Part shown: positions 1 through 8,370 of the stretch, in pieces | Numbering within the stretch: position 1 is the first letter of the stretch | How the letters are laid out: each line of letters begins with the position of its first letter | From: Arthrobacter sp. AQ5-05 | GTDB taxonomy: Bacteria; Actinomycetota; Actinomycetes; Actinomycetales; Micrococcaceae | DNA length: 64,000 nucleotides | Assembly: GCF_003287975.1 (NCBI RefSeq) | Contig: NZ_QMKQ01000018.1 | Location: 24,253 to 88,252, forward strand | Direction: 5' to 3' | The notes under the pieces: generated by a model | The model's input: the letters and a program-made list of their open reading frames with translations, nothing else | The model's database searches: none | Told to the model about the DNA's origin: nothing | Program-made: the position numbers and the translations under genes

Positions 1-1158
1 TTGGACCATATTCCGGTGGCCGGAGACGTAGTCGTCTACTTCAGCGACGTGGTCAACAAGGCCTACCAACTTGAGCAATGGATCCCTACCTTGGAGAAGC
101 TCCACGAGCTCCACCGCGTCGTGCTCGTCTTCCGGAAGGTGCCCACGATGCGCCATTTCAGGAAGTTGACCGACCTCCCCAAGATCTACGTCCGCCGTTT
201 GGACGACCTCGTGAACTTCTACGACTTCAACGATTTCAGGCTATGCCTCTACGTCAACAACGGTATGGCGAACTTCCAGTCCCTGAGCGCCTCCAGACCG
301 GTGCACGTCCATGTCAACCATGGTGAGAGCGACAAGCTTTCCATGGTCTCGAACCAAGCGAAAGCCTACGACAAGATCTTTGTTGCCGGACCGGCCGCCG
401 TTGAACGCCACAAGGCGGTCCTGCTGGATTTCGACCTGGACAAACTTCTCAGCGTTGGCAGGCCACAGTTGGACTCGCAATTTGAGTCCGAACTTCCCGC
501 ATTCACCGGCAAGACCGTAATGTATGCGCCCACGTGGGAAGGTGAGAACGATGCAAACAACTACACCTCAATGGATCTCTTTGGCGAAAGCATCATCGAG
601 GCATTGGTTGCACTCCCGGACACGCGAGTCATCTACAAGCCTCATCCACGCATCCTGACGTCCACGACAGCCGCTGTCGCAAGTGCGCACACACGGATCA
701 GTGAAATCCTTGAGGAACACAACGCCGCCGGCGCCCAACACGTGATTGCTGAAGCCCAGAACATCTTGGCGCTATTCGAAGACATTGAAGCTTTGGTCAC
801 CGATGTGTCGAGCGTGGGCCTGGATTTCTTGTACTTGCACCCGGAAAAGCCGCTGATTCTTACCGATCGACGAAACGACCTGGAGAAGCTGAACCGGGAA
901 GTTCCCGTCAGCAGGGCCTGCCCGGTAATCAACGATTCAACCCAAGCTCCCTTGCTGGCCTCAATGGCCACGCATCTGAACGCGGCCCCGAGTGAGGAAC
1001 GCCTCCAGATGCGCGCATTCTATTTTGGGGATCGTCAGCGAGGATCCTCAACAACGGACTTCATCGCGGCGATCGACACGCTGATCAAGGGCCGGGAACA
1101 GCAGCTGCAGTCATACGAGCAACGCGCCAGCGCCGTGGACTCCGGGGACGACGACTGA
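1..1158 (+). CDS. CDP-glycerol glycerophosphotransferase-like protein (5' end probably off-window)
   Basis: Predicted TagB/TagF-family enzyme that would transfer glycerol-phosphate (or a similar phospho-polyol) from a CDP donor to a wall polymer at the cytoplasmic membrane face. Seen in the 385 residues: a HGES motif near residue 108, GRPQLD near 153, YAPTWEG near 173, YKPHPR near 212 and VTDVSSVGLDFL near 264, the motif series of this family. It is clearly a paralogue of the gene at 23434-24660, sharing the YQLEQW, VNN and HGES-K-SMVSNQ blocks. The paralogue has about 20 more residues before YQLEQW, and the frame here is open to base 1, so the TTG at base 1 is probably internal and the true start lies outside. 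It converges on the glnB remnant with a shared hairpin between them. Donor and acceptor are not known. Confidence 0.75.
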   Translation: MDHIPVAGDVVVYFSDVVNKAYQLEQWIPTLEKLHELHRVVLVFRKVPTMRHFRKLTDLPKIYVRRLDDLVNFYDFNDFRLCLYVNNGMANFQSLSASRPVHVHVNHGESDKLSMVSNQAKAYDKIFVAGPAAVERHKAVLLDFDLDKLLSVGRPQLDSQFESELPAFTGKTVMYAPTWEGENDANNYTSMDLFGESIIEALVALPDTRVIYKPHPRILTSTTAAVASAHTRISEILEEHNAAGAQHVIAEAQNILALFEDIEALVTDVSSVGLDFLYLHPEKPLILTDRRNDLEKLNREVPVSRACPVINDSTQAPLLASMATHLNAAPSEERLQMRAFYFGDRQRGSSTTDFIAAIDTLIKGREQQLQSYEQRASAVDSGDDD

Positions 1159-1194
1159 CAAGCTCCATTCCGTTCAAGGAAGCAGACACGCAGT

Positions 1195-1237
1195 AATGCG
1201 GGTTGGTCCATTCATTCAGAATGGACCAACCCGCATT
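1195..1237. terminator. bidirectional terminator hairpin
   Basis: A perfect 19-bp stem (1195-1213 with 1219-1237) around a 5-base loop lies between the convergent ends of the glycerophosphotransferase-like gene and the 3' part of glnB. Stability and position fit an intrinsic terminator serving both strands. No long T-tract follows on either side. Confidence 0.8.
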
Positions 1238-1252
1238 CTCGTATTTGTCGGG

Positions 1253-1456
1253 CTACACCGCGGCCATGCCGCGTTCCCCGGTGCGGACCCTGATCACTTC
1301 CTCAACGTGGGTGACCCAGATCTTCCCGTCACCGGCGCTGCCGGTGTTCGCGGTGGAGATCAAGACATCCAGGATGTCGTCGCAGGAGTCCTCTTCCACC
1401 AGGATTTCGAGGCGGACCTTGGGAAGGAGATCGACCGTGTATTCGGCGCCCCGGTA
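1253..1456 (-). pseudogene. glnB: P-II nitrogen regulatory protein, 3' fragment (cut by IS21-type element)
   Basis: This is the C-terminal part of a P-II signal protein, separated from its 5' part (4116-4256) by the insertion at 1457-4115. The frame resumes at the TACCGG target duplication with YRGAEYTVDLLPK, which carries the T-loop tyrosine (Tyr51 in the standard numbering), and continues through the conserved GDGKIWV-HVEEVIRVRTGERG block to a TAG stop. Joining the two pieces with one copy of the 6-bp duplication restores a continuous P-II frame of normal length. No start or ribosome site of its own is visible, so a functional product is unlikely. P-II normally binds 2-oxoglutarate and ATP/ADP and gates the AmtB channel through the T-loop. 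Confidence 0.9.
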
Positions 1457-1524
1457 TGTATAGACGAGGCTTTGGGTAGCGGCTGTGGGTCGATCCGGTA
1501 ACACTTGCGGGTGGATGCGGTAGC
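1457..1524 (+). repeat. left terminal inverted repeat of IS21-type element
   Basis: 68 bases that align without gaps to the reverse complement of 4048-4115, with 13 mismatches by hand count; the outer 24 bases have only two. It begins TGTATAGACGAGGC. GGTAGC/GGTAAC motifs end at offsets 24, 46 and 68, a 22-bp period. Confidence 0.9.
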
Positions 1525-1601
1525 GCTTTTGGCCACGCCGGGACAGGATGGCTTTCACCCACGACATTGGGGTCGTGGACGGTGAAAGGAAACCAACTGT
1601 C

Positions 1602-3254
1602 ATGGCTGATTACCGACACATCATGTCCCTGCTGGTGCGGGGCTATTCCTATCGGGAGGTCCAGGCATTGGCCGGATGCTCGCATCGCACGATCGCGAAG
1701 GCCCGCCAGATCCTCAACGCCGAGGGCTTCACGACCGACGAGCAGATCCAGGCGCTGACTGCCGAGGACGTGGACCGGTTGTTCACGGACGGGCGCAAGC
1801 CAACGCCCGGCGCGTTCGTCCCGATCGATATCGAGGCGGTGGTGGCGGCCCGGATCGGCCGGAAGAAGCCGCCATTGAAGGTCCTCTGGGCCCGCTACCT
1901 CGAGACCCCTGCGGACGGGTCCGCCCGGTTCTACGGGTATGACCGGTTCTGCGAGATCGTTTCCGAGCATGTCCGCGTCCATGACCTGACCAGCCCCATT
2001 ACCCACGTGCCGGGACGCACGATGCAGGTCGACTGGGCCGGGACCCGGATGCGGCTGACGGACCCGATCACCCAGGAAACGAGTAACGTCTCGGTCTTCG
2101 TGGCGTCGTTGCCGTACTCGGGCATGATCTTCGCCCACGGCTTCCTGGACGAGAAAATGGCGGCGTGGTGCGACGCCCACCGACGGGCCTTCGAGTATTT
2201 TCAGGGTGTCAGCCAGGTCGTCGTGCCGGACAACGCCTCCACGGCATCGAACCAGATCAGCCGCTACGAAAAAGCCAGGGACGTCAACCAGTCCTACGCC
2301 GCATTCCTGGAGCATTACCGGACCGCGGCCGCCCCGACCAAGGCCGCAAGCCCGAAACAGAAGGCGAACGTGGAGGCGGGGGTGAAGGTCGTGACGAACT
2401 GGGTCATCCACTACCTGGCAGAGAGGCGCTTCGCGAGCCTGGACGAGCTGAACGAGGCCGTGGCGGAACGGGTGGAGATGATCAATGACCGCACCCCGTT
2501 CCGTGGCGAGGCCCGCTCCCGCCGGGCCTGGTTCCAGGAGGCCGAGCAGCCCGAGTTGATGGAGCTGCCCGAGCAGCGGTGGCAGCCGGTGCAGTGGCGG
2601 AAGGCGCGCGTCTCCCGTGACTGGCATGTCCAGCTCGATACGGTGAAATATTCGGTTCCCCACCGGCATGCCGGGCAGCTCCTGGACGTGCGGATCGTCG
2701 GCGAGCAGGTCGCGATCCTGGCCGACGGCGACATCGTGGCCACCCACCCGCGCGGCACGCGGCGCCACGGTTTTGTCACCGACCCGGTCCATGCCCCCGC
2801 CGGCTACGAGGACACGTCCCTTTTATGGACCCGGGCCTACTTCCTGCGGCAGGCGGCCAAGGTCGGCCCCCACACGGTTCAAGCCTTCACCCGGCTGCTG
2901 GACCGGATGAAGATCGAGGCCCAGGGTTATCGCTCCTGCATGAACATCCTGGGCCTGGGCAAGGGCAACAACCGCAGGCTGCTGGAACAGGCCTGTGGCG
3001 AGCTGTGTGGGCAGGACGAGCGGATCCAGATCAGCTATACCGCGCTCAAGAACCGGATGGCTGCGCTGCGGGCGGCCCATGCCGAACGGCCCGCAGCCGA
3101 CGGCGGGCAGCGCTCAGCGGGGATGCCAGCGGCTCCGCCACCGGGGCACCGGGATACGAGCAAGGCCCATCTGGGCGGGATCGCGGAGTTCAGCCTCGAG
3201 GCGCTGAAGCGGCCAGCGGGGTCCGGGGACGAGAACGGAGCGGACCGTGCTTGA
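1602..3254 (+). CDS. istA: IS21-family transposase IstA
   Basis: Transposase of the element, 550 residues, in the usual IstA size range. An N-terminal helix-turn-helix (about residues 14-40, YSYREVQALAGCSHRTIAK region) should bind the terminal repeats. The integrase core shows the DDE triad as D144 (QVDWAG), D210 (VVPDN) and E258 (KANVEAG). The ATG at 1602 is preferred to an in-frame start 18 codons upstream because GAAAGGA sits 11 bases before it. The last bases overlap the GTG of istB, which fits translational coupling. No frameshift or stop interrupts it, so it could be active. Confidence 0.92.
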   Translation: MADYRHIMSLLVRGYSYREVQALAGCSHRTIAKARQILNAEGFTTDEQIQALTAEDVDRLFTDGRKPTPGAFVPIDIEAVVAARIGRKKPPLKVLWARYLETPADGSARFYGYDRFCEIVSEHVRVHDLTSPITHVPGRTMQVDWAGTRMRLTDPITQETSNVSVFVASLPYSGMIFAHGFLDEKMAAWCDAHRRAFEYFQGVSQVVVPDNASTASNQISRYEKARDVNQSYAAFLEHYRTAAAPTKAASPKQKANVEAGVKVVTNWVIHYLAERRFASLDELNEAVAERVEMINDRTPFRGEARSRRAWFQEAEQPELMELPEQRWQPVQWRKARVSRDWHVQLDTVKYSVPHRHAGQLLDVRIVGEQVAILADGDIVATHPRGTRRHGFVTDPVHAPAGYEDTSLLWTRAYFLRQAAKVGPHTVQAFTRLLDRMKIEAQGYRSCMNILGLGKGNNRRLLEQACGELCGQDERIQISYTALKNRMAALRAAHAERPAADGGQRSAGMPAAPPPGHRDTSKAHLGGIAEFSLEALKRPAGSGDENGADRA

Positions 3255-4020
3255 CCACCACCTGACCGAAGACGACATGGGCCTGTTCACGCGGCTGCGG
3301 CTGACCGCGTTCGGCCAGGCCGTCATCGACATCGCCAACGATCCGGCCTACGACGAATGGACGTTCTCCCGGAAAATCCGCCATGCCCTGGAGCAGGAAA
3401 CTGCCGCCCGGTCGCAACGGCGGATGCTGAAGCTGCTCAAGGAATCGAAAACACCGAACCCGGAGGCCTGCGTGGAGGATATCCATTTCCTTCCGGACCG
3501 GAGCCTGAACCGGGAAGTCATCGCACGGCTTGCCTCCTGCCGGTGGATCGAGAACACCACGAACCTGGTCATCCTCGGCAAATCCAGCGTCGGCAAGTCC
3601 TACCTCGCCCAGGCGTTAGTCAATGCCGCCTGCCGCCGGGACTACACCGCACGCTACTTCCGGCTCGATGACCTGGCAAACCAGCTGGCGGTCTATCACC
3701 GCTCCGACCCTCAACGGCTGGCCTTCCTGGCCGGCCTGCACGACTGCGATGTCCTGGTCCTGGACGATCTGCTGACCACGCCGATCACCCCGGACGCGGC
3801 CAGCGAACTGCTGAACATCCTTGCCGGGAGGGAAGGCCGCGGTGCCACGGTGGTGACCTCGCAGTTCGATCCCGAGGACTGGTACAAGTCGCTGCACGAC
3901 GCGGTCGTCGCAGAATCGATCCTCAACCGCATCGTCTCGACCAGTGAGCTCATCCAGCTCGACGGACCGAACATGCGTCGTCACATCCACACCGAACAGG
4001 AAGGTGCCGTCACCTCCTAA
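3247..4020 (+). CDS. istB: IS21-family helper ATPase IstB
   Basis: DnaC-like AAA+ ATPase that assists IstA in target capture and strand transfer. The 257 residues contain a Walker A site at 111-118 (GKSSVGKS, a variant of the usual GxxGVGKT), a Walker B VLVLDDL near 167 and a later SQF sensor segment. It starts with GTG inside the last codons of istA (8-base overlap). Its stop lies just before a hairpin and the right inverted repeat. It appears intact. Confidence 0.92.
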   Translation: MLDHHLTEDDMGLFTRLRLTAFGQAVIDIANDPAYDEWTFSRKIRHALEQETAARSQRRMLKLLKESKTPNPEACVEDIHFLPDRSLNREVIARLASCRWIENTTNLVILGKSSVGKSYLAQALVNAACRRDYTARYFRLDDLANQLAVYHRSDPQRLAFLAGLHDCDVLVLDDLLTTPITPDAASELLNILAGREGRGATVVTSQFDPEDWYKSLHDAVVAESILNRIVSTSELIQLDGPNMRRHIHTEQEGAVTS

Positions 4021-4035
4021 ACCGAAGGCAGCGGC

Positions 4036-4062
4036 GGTGGACCCGGTGCTTCCGGGTCCACC
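4036..4062 (+). terminator. hairpin after istB
   Basis: An 11-bp perfect stem (4036-4046 with 4052-4062) and 5-base loop follow the istB stop, partly inside the right inverted repeat. It may end IS transcription, although no T-run follows. Confidence 0.55.
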
Positions 4063-4115
4063 CACGCTTGCTACCGGATCGACCCGCACCTGCTACCGAA
4101 AGCCTCGTCTAAACA
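4048..4115 (-). repeat. right terminal inverted repeat of IS21-type element
   Basis: Reverse-complement partner of 1457-1524. Read inwards it begins TGTTTAGACGAGGC and carries GGTAGC, GGTAGC and GGAAGC at the same 22-bp spacing. The adjacent CCGGTA (4116-4121) is the target duplication. Confidence 0.9.
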
Positions 4116-4256
4116 CCGGTAGACCTGCGTGTGTCCGCGCTGCCGACCGTAACCGCTGGCTTGGCTGATGGTCATGCCCTGGACTCCGTAGGACTCGAGT
4201 GCCTCCCGGATCTGGTCGGTCTTTTCGGGCCGGATGATGGCTGTCACGAGTTTCAT
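4116..4256 (-). pseudogene. glnB: P-II nitrogen regulatory protein, 5' fragment (cut by IS21-type element)
   Basis: Codons 1-47 of P-II: MKLVTAIIRPEK at the start, then the segment leading into the T-loop (GRQRGHTQVYR). After Arg47 the frame runs into the inverted repeat and adds 14 foreign codons (CLDEAF...) to a stop at 4071, so a 61-residue protein without the nucleotide-binding C-terminal half would be made. The ATG overlaps the amtB stop (ATGA), showing translational coupling in the original operon. The break is between residues 47 and 48, inside the T-loop that contacts AmtB and carries the modification tyrosine. Confidence 0.92.
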
Positions 4257-5584
4257 GCGTTGACCTCTTCCTTGACTCGATCCGCATCCTTGTCGGCGGC
4301 GGTGGACTTCAGGTGTGCCGAGGTGGCCGGGTGCGGGACGAAAGTTCCGCCGGTACCCAGGCCTCCGAACTCGTAGCCGGTTTCGGCGTGCTGCATCAGG
4401 TCGATGCCGGCGATTTCGTGCTCGGTGGTGATGCGGAAGCCCATGGTCTTGTGAATGGCAAGGCCGATGATGGCTGTCATGATGGCGGTGAAGGACATGA
4501 CCACCAGGCAGGCAACAATCTGTGCCCAGAGCTGCCCGAACCCGCCGCCGTAGAAGAGTCCGCCACCCACCCCGTCAACGGGAAGGGCAATGAATCCCAG
4601 GGCCACGGTTCCAATGATGCCGGAGACCAGGTGCACACCCACCACATCAAGTGAATCGTCGTATCCCCAGCGGTACTTCAGCCCCACGGCCAGGGCCGAG
4701 GCGACGCCGGCAACGATGCCCAATCCAAGGGCGGCAACCGGAGTGATGTTGGCGCAGGCCGGGGTGATGGCCACCAGACCGGCCACGATTCCGGAGGCCG
4801 CGCCCAAGGACGTGCTGTGGCCGTCGCGAAGGCGCTCGACAAGGATCCAGCCAAGCAATGCTGCAGCGGGGGCTGCCAGGGTGTTCACCCAGATCAGGCC
4901 TGCCTCCTCGGCGGTGCTGGCGGCGCCGCCGTTGAACCCGAACCATCCGAACCAGAGCAGGGCCGCACCGAGCATGACAAAGGGGATATTGTGGGGTCGC
5001 TGGCTCGGATCCTTCCCGAAACCGCGACGCTTGCCAAGGATTAGCGCCAAGATCAATCCGGCAACGCCGGCATTGATGTGCACCACGGTGCCTCCGGCGA
5101 AGTCAATGGCCTCGCCCACCACCGAGCCGATGGCGCCGTCTGCTCCGAGGATGCCGCCGCCCCAGACCCAGAAGGCGATCGGTGCGTAGACCACGGTCAC
5201 CCAGACGGGAACAAATACCATCCAGGCGCTGAATTTTGCGCGGTCCGCCACGGCCCCGGAAATCAGTGCAACGGTGATGATCGCGAAGGTCGCTCCGTAA
5301 CCGGCGGCGATGAAGCCGTCGGTGCCGAGCATGGATCCCATCCCGAACCCGTCAGCGGGGTTTCCGAACAAGCCGCCAATGTTTGCGCCGCCGCCCGACA
5401 TGGAGTTTCCCCAGAGCACCCACACCACGGTGACGAGGGCGATGGCAGAGAAACTCATCATCATCATGTTCAGTACGCTTTTGGCCCGGGTCATTCCACC
5501 GTAGAAGAATGCCAGTGCCGGGGTCATCAGCAGGACGAGCGCGGCACACACCATCATCCACACCTGAGTCGTTGTTAGCTCCAT
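4253..5584 (-). CDS. amtB: ammonium transporter AmtB
   Basis: Ammonium channel of the Amt/Rh family, 443 residues with about eleven hydrophobic helices. Family marks include FYGGM near the N-terminus, the pore histidine segments VHINAG and GVHLVSG, and the conserved Asp ahead of the first histidine (IDFAGG). The ATG at 5584 is chosen over an in-frame extension because AGGGAGGC lies just upstream and the protein then begins MELTTTQVW. Upstream is a GlnR-type box, so nitrogen limitation probably induces it. Downstream glnB is interrupted, so the usual P-II block of the channel is probably missing. Confidence 0.95.
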   Translation of the reverse strand: MELTTTQVWMMVCAALVLLMTPALAFFYGGMTRAKSVLNMMMMSFSAIALVTVVWVLWGNSMSGGGANIGGLFGNPADGFGMGSMLGTDGFIAAGYGATFAIITVALISGAVADRAKFSAWMVFVPVWVTVVYAPIAFWVWGGGILGADGAIGSVVGEAIDFAGGTVVHINAGVAGLILALILGKRRGFGKDPSQRPHNIPFVMLGAALLWFGWFGFNGGAASTAEEAGLIWVNTLAAPAAALLGWILVERLRDGHSTSLGAASGIVAGLVAITPACANITPVAALGLGIVAGVASALAVGLKYRWGYDDSLDVVGVHLVSGIIGTVALGFIALPVDGVGGGLFYGGGFGQLWAQIVACLVVMSFTAIMTAIIGLAIHKTMGFRITTEHEIAGIDLMQHAETGYEFGGLGTGGTFVPHPATSAHLKSTAADKDADRVKEEVNA

Positions 5585-5640
5585 GTCTAACGCCTCCCTG
5601 AATCGCTCGCGAGTCTTTCTCGCCTGATTCAAGAATTCCT

Positions 5641-5685
5641 TGGCGGTGTTACGTGCGATTCGACCAACCGTTTCGGGGTGGTTAC
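5641..5685 (-). promoter_or_regulatory. GlnR-type nitrogen box upstream of amtB
   Basis: Read on the minus strand, GTAAC (5685-5681), six bases, GAAAC (5674-5670) matches the actinobacterial GlnR consensus gTnAC-n6-GaAAc. A second GTAAC follows at 5652-5648, then AAGGA at 5645-5641. GTAAC, GAAAC and the second GTAAC lie at multiples of 11 bp, on one helix face. The first box is about 90-100 bp before the amtB start. GlnR itself is not in the window. Confidence 0.7.
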
Positions 5686-5754
5686 CGAATCGGCCTTGAA
5701 GTAAAAGGCTCGTGTCTTGCACATTGCGTGCTTGTTTCCGGGTCTTGGTGGCAT

Positions 5755-5791
5755 GCGAAGGGCGGCCACGCTCTGCGTGGCCGCCCTTCGC
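5755..5791 (-). terminator. terminator after ftsY
   Basis: A perfect 17-bp GC-rich stem (5755-5771 with 5775-5791) with a three-base loop lies about 30 bases beyond the ftsY stop and separates ftsY from amtB. No T-tract follows. Confidence 0.8.
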
Positions 5792-5823
5792 TCAGCTATT
5801 GGGTTCAAGTCCCAAGGTAGTAG

Positions 5824-7011
5824 CTAGTCGAGCAGTGCGTCGACAAAGGCTTCGGCATCAAACGGTGCCAGGTCGTCCGGGCCTTCGCCCAGGCCAACCA
5901 GCTTGACCGGAACACCGAGCTGCCGCTGGATCGCCACGACGATGCCACCCTTGGCGGTGCCGTCGAGCTTGGTCAGGACGATACCGGTGACGTTGACGAC
6001 CTCGGAGAAGACCTTGGCCTGGTTCAGGCCATTCTGTCCGGTCGTCGCATCCAGGACCAAAAGGACCTCGTCAACGGTTGCCTTCTTTTCAATGACTCGC
6101 TTGATCTTGCCAAGCTCATCCATGAGGCCAACCTTGTTCTGCAGGCGGCCGGCGGTGTCGATCATGACTATGTCGACTTCCTGCTCGATGCCCGCGGTCA
6201 CTGCCTCGAAGGCAACGGATGCCGGGTCGGCTCCATCGATGTCGGACTTGACGGTGGGTACACCCACGCGGTCGCCCCATGTGGCCAGTTGTTCGGCGGC
6301 AGCGGCGCGGAAGGTATCTGCCGCACCGAGGATGACGTCCTTGTTCTCGGCAACCAACACGCGGGCCATCTTGCCGATGGTGGTGGTCTTGCCGACGCCG
6401 TTGACGCCAACCACCATGATCACGTTCGGGCGATCCGCATGGCGAACCGGGATGAAGTTGCGGTCCATGGTGGGGTCGACCAGCTTGATGAGTTCCTCGC
6501 GGAGCATGTCGTGGACCCGCTGCGGGTCACGGCTACCTTCAACCTTGACTCGTTCGCGCAAGGCGTCCACGAGCTCAAGGGTCGGTTCGGTGCCCAAATC
6601 TGCCAAGAGCAAGGTCTCTTCGATTTCGTCCCAGACGTCTTCGTCGATCTTGTCCTGGCTCAAGAGGGCGAGCAAGCTCTTGCCCAGGACGGTGTTGGAC
6701 TTGCTCAGGCGGGCGCGCAGCCGCGCCAGACGCCCCTGGACCGGTTCCGGGACATCGGTGGGGACGAGCACCTTTCCGGCGGTTTCGTCCACAATTTCGA
6801 TTTCCGCGGCCTCGGCCGGGGCCGATGCCTCCGGGGCTTCGGTGGATGGTGCATCTGTGGTGAGCGTGGGCGCTGGGTCGTTGGCGTCGCGCGGACCGGT
6901 GTACGTTCCCTTGGTTGCCTTACGGCCACGCACAAGGAAGAAGGCAGCACCAATACCAATGACGGCAACCACTGCAACGAGGACAATGATCAAGTTAAGT
7001 TGTTCTGACAC
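5824..7011 (-). CDS. ftsY: signal recognition particle receptor FtsY
   Basis: SRP receptor GTPase that docks ribosome-nascent chain-SRP complexes at the membrane. 395 residues: an N-terminal membrane anchor (about 7-28, typical of actinobacterial FtsY), an acidic, Ala/Pro-rich linker to about 85, then the NG domain. The P-loop is GVNGVGKTT at 202-210, DTFRAAA at 232-238, DTAGR at 285-289 and TKLD at 347-350. In many actinobacteria it follows smc directly; here a MFS gene on the other strand lies between them. The intergenic space to that divergent gene is only 36 bp. Confidence 0.97.
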   Translation of the reverse strand: MSEQLNLIIVLVAVVAVIGIGAAFFLVRGRKATKGTYTGPRDANDPAPTLTTDAPSTEAPEASAPAEAAEIEIVDETAGKVLVPTDVPEPVQGRLARLRARLSKSNTVLGKSLLALLSQDKIDEDVWDEIEETLLLADLGTEPTLELVDALRERVKVEGSRDPQRVHDMLREELIKLVDPTMDRNFIPVRHADRPNVIMVVGVNGVGKTTTIGKMARVLVAENKDVILGAADTFRAAAAEQLATWGDRVGVPTVKSDIDGADPASVAFEAVTAGIEQEVDIVMIDTAGRLQNKVGLMDELGKIKRVIEKKATVDEVLLVLDATTGQNGLNQAKVFSEVVNVTGIVLTKLDGTAKGGIVVAIQRQLGVPVKLVGLGEGPDDLAPFDAEAFVDALLD

Positions 7012-7047
7012 TGTCCTAGCTTCTCACAGACTAAACTTGTCTTACCT

Positions 7048-8319
7048 ATGCCTAAGAATGCTTCGACTTCCGATTTCCCAGAAAAACCGGTTAATCCGGA
7101 TTTACGGAAATTGCCGTCGGTCCCCCGAGAAATCCGTGTCCTTGTCGCGGCCGCCTTTGTTGTTGCCTTGGGCTTCGGGCTCATTGCTCCGATCCTTCCC
7201 CAATTTGCGACCAGCTTTAACGTCGGTGTTGCCGCCGCCAGCGTCATTGTCAGCATCTTCGCTTTTGCCCGGCTGATCTTCGCACCCGTCAGCGGGAAGC
7301 TGACCGATCGGCTGGGGGAACCCACCGTCTATGTCACGGGTGTGTTGATTGTCGCCGCTTCGACGATCCTGTGCGGCTTCGCGCAGACTTATACCCAACT
7401 GCTGATCTTCCGCGGATTGGGCGGACTGGGTTCAACCATGTTTACGGTCTCGGCCATGGCCCTGATTGCCCGGATGTCGCCGCGAGAGATCCGGGGCCGC
7501 ATCGCCGGGTTGTATTCCGGCTCGTTCCTGCTCGGAAATGTTGCTGGTCCTGTGCTGGGCTCCTTTGCGGCCGGCATGGGTTTCCGGATTCCGTTTTTCA
7601 TCTACGGCGGTGCGCTCATTGTTGCCGCAGCAATTGTGTACTTCTCACTGTCGCATTCGCGTGGGGCCACCGAGAAAAGCGCAGCCGAAGAAGCCGTCGT
7701 TGTTGAACGAATTCCGCTGTCGGAGGCCTGGGGCGCTGCTTCCTTCAAGGCGGCGCTGGTGTCAGGGTTCACCAACGGCTGGATGGCCTTTGGCGTCCGA
7801 ATGTCGTTGATCCCGCTCTTTGCCGTCGCCGCGTTTGCCTCAAAGGGAACGTTGCTGGCTGGCCTGGCGCTGGCAATCTTTGCCGTTGGCAACGGTGCAG
7901 CGTTGACCGTCGCCGGCAGGCTCACCGACACCTACGGACGGAGGCTCCCGATTCTTGTGGGGCTGTCAATCGCGTCGCTCTCCACTGCCGCAATCGGCTG
8001 GGTGGACAATATCCCGTGGTTCATTGCCCTATCAGTCATTGGCGGCATTGGCACCGGGCTCATGGGGCCGGCCCAACAGGCCGCCATTGCCGACGTGGTG
8101 GGACAGGGTCGAAACGGAGGGAAGGTCTTGGCCACATTCCAGATGGCCACCGACTTTGGATCCATCATTGGCCCAATCCTTGCAGGCCTCATTGCCGACC
8201 AGGTGGGCTTCGGATGGGCCTTCACCGTCAGTGGAGCCTTGGGCTTCTTCGGTGTCGTGGCCTGGTTGCTGGTCAAGGAGAAACGTGAACCCTCCACCCA
8301 TGACTCGCCGATGCCCTAG
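7048..8319 (+). CDS. MFS transporter, multidrug-efflux type
   Basis: Major facilitator superfamily protein of 423 residues with about twelve membrane segments after a hydrophilic N-terminal tail of about 30 residues. The first-half loop has the GKLTDRLGEP variant of motif A (about 91-100), and a second copy-like GRLTDTYGRR occurs in the C-terminal half (about 291-300). The substrate cannot be told; the closest general class is drug:H+ antiporters. It is divergent from ftsY and convergent with smc, a plus-strand insertion in a minus-strand housekeeping block. Confidence 0.85.
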   Translation: MPKNASTSDFPEKPVNPDLRKLPSVPREIRVLVAAAFVVALGFGLIAPILPQFATSFNVGVAAASVIVSIFAFARLIFAPVSGKLTDRLGEPTVYVTGVLIVAASTILCGFAQTYTQLLIFRGLGGLGSTMFTVSAMALIARMSPREIRGRIAGLYSGSFLLGNVAGPVLGSFAAGMGFRIPFFIYGGALIVAAAIVYFSLSHSRGATEKSAAEEAVVVERIPLSEAWGAASFKAALVSGFTNGWMAFGVRMSLIPLFAVAAFASKGTLLAGLALAIFAVGNGAALTVAGRLTDTYGRRLPILVGLSIASLSTAAIGWVDNIPWFIALSVIGGIGTGLMGPAQQAAIADVVGQGRNGGKVLATFQMATDFGSIIGPILAGLIADQVGFGWAFTVSGALGFFGVVAWLLVKEKREPSTHDSPMP

Positions 8320-8370
8320 TCAATGCGCGCGTCCGCCATTGCAGGATCTCCCGGCAACGACTCGGCACCT

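Larger units (their letters stand above)
1457..4115 (+). mobile_element. IS21-family insertion sequence, complete, inside glnB
   Basis: A 2,659-bp element with 5'-TG...CA-3' ends, two overlapping genes (istA, istB) and long imperfect terminal inverted repeats. It is flanked by the direct repeat CCGGTA (1451-1456 and 4116-4121), a 6-bp target duplication. Removing the element and one repeat restores the P-II frame (VYR|GAEY). Intact genes, matched ends and an identical duplication suggest a fairly recent insertion. The element's genes run opposite to amtB-glnB. Each end has three GGTAGC-like motifs spaced 22 bp apart, as expected for the multiple transposase sites of the IS21 family. Confidence 0.93.

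Noticed and set aside
1..3. TTG at base 1 as the real start of the first gene
   Set aside because: The paralogue has about 20 more residues at this side and no ribosome site can be seen; the gene is probably cut by the window edge.
1329..2792. Large minus-strand frame opposite istA
   Set aside because: No motif, strongly biased His/Arg/Gly content, and it overlaps both glnB remnant and istA; a shadow of high-GC coding sequence.
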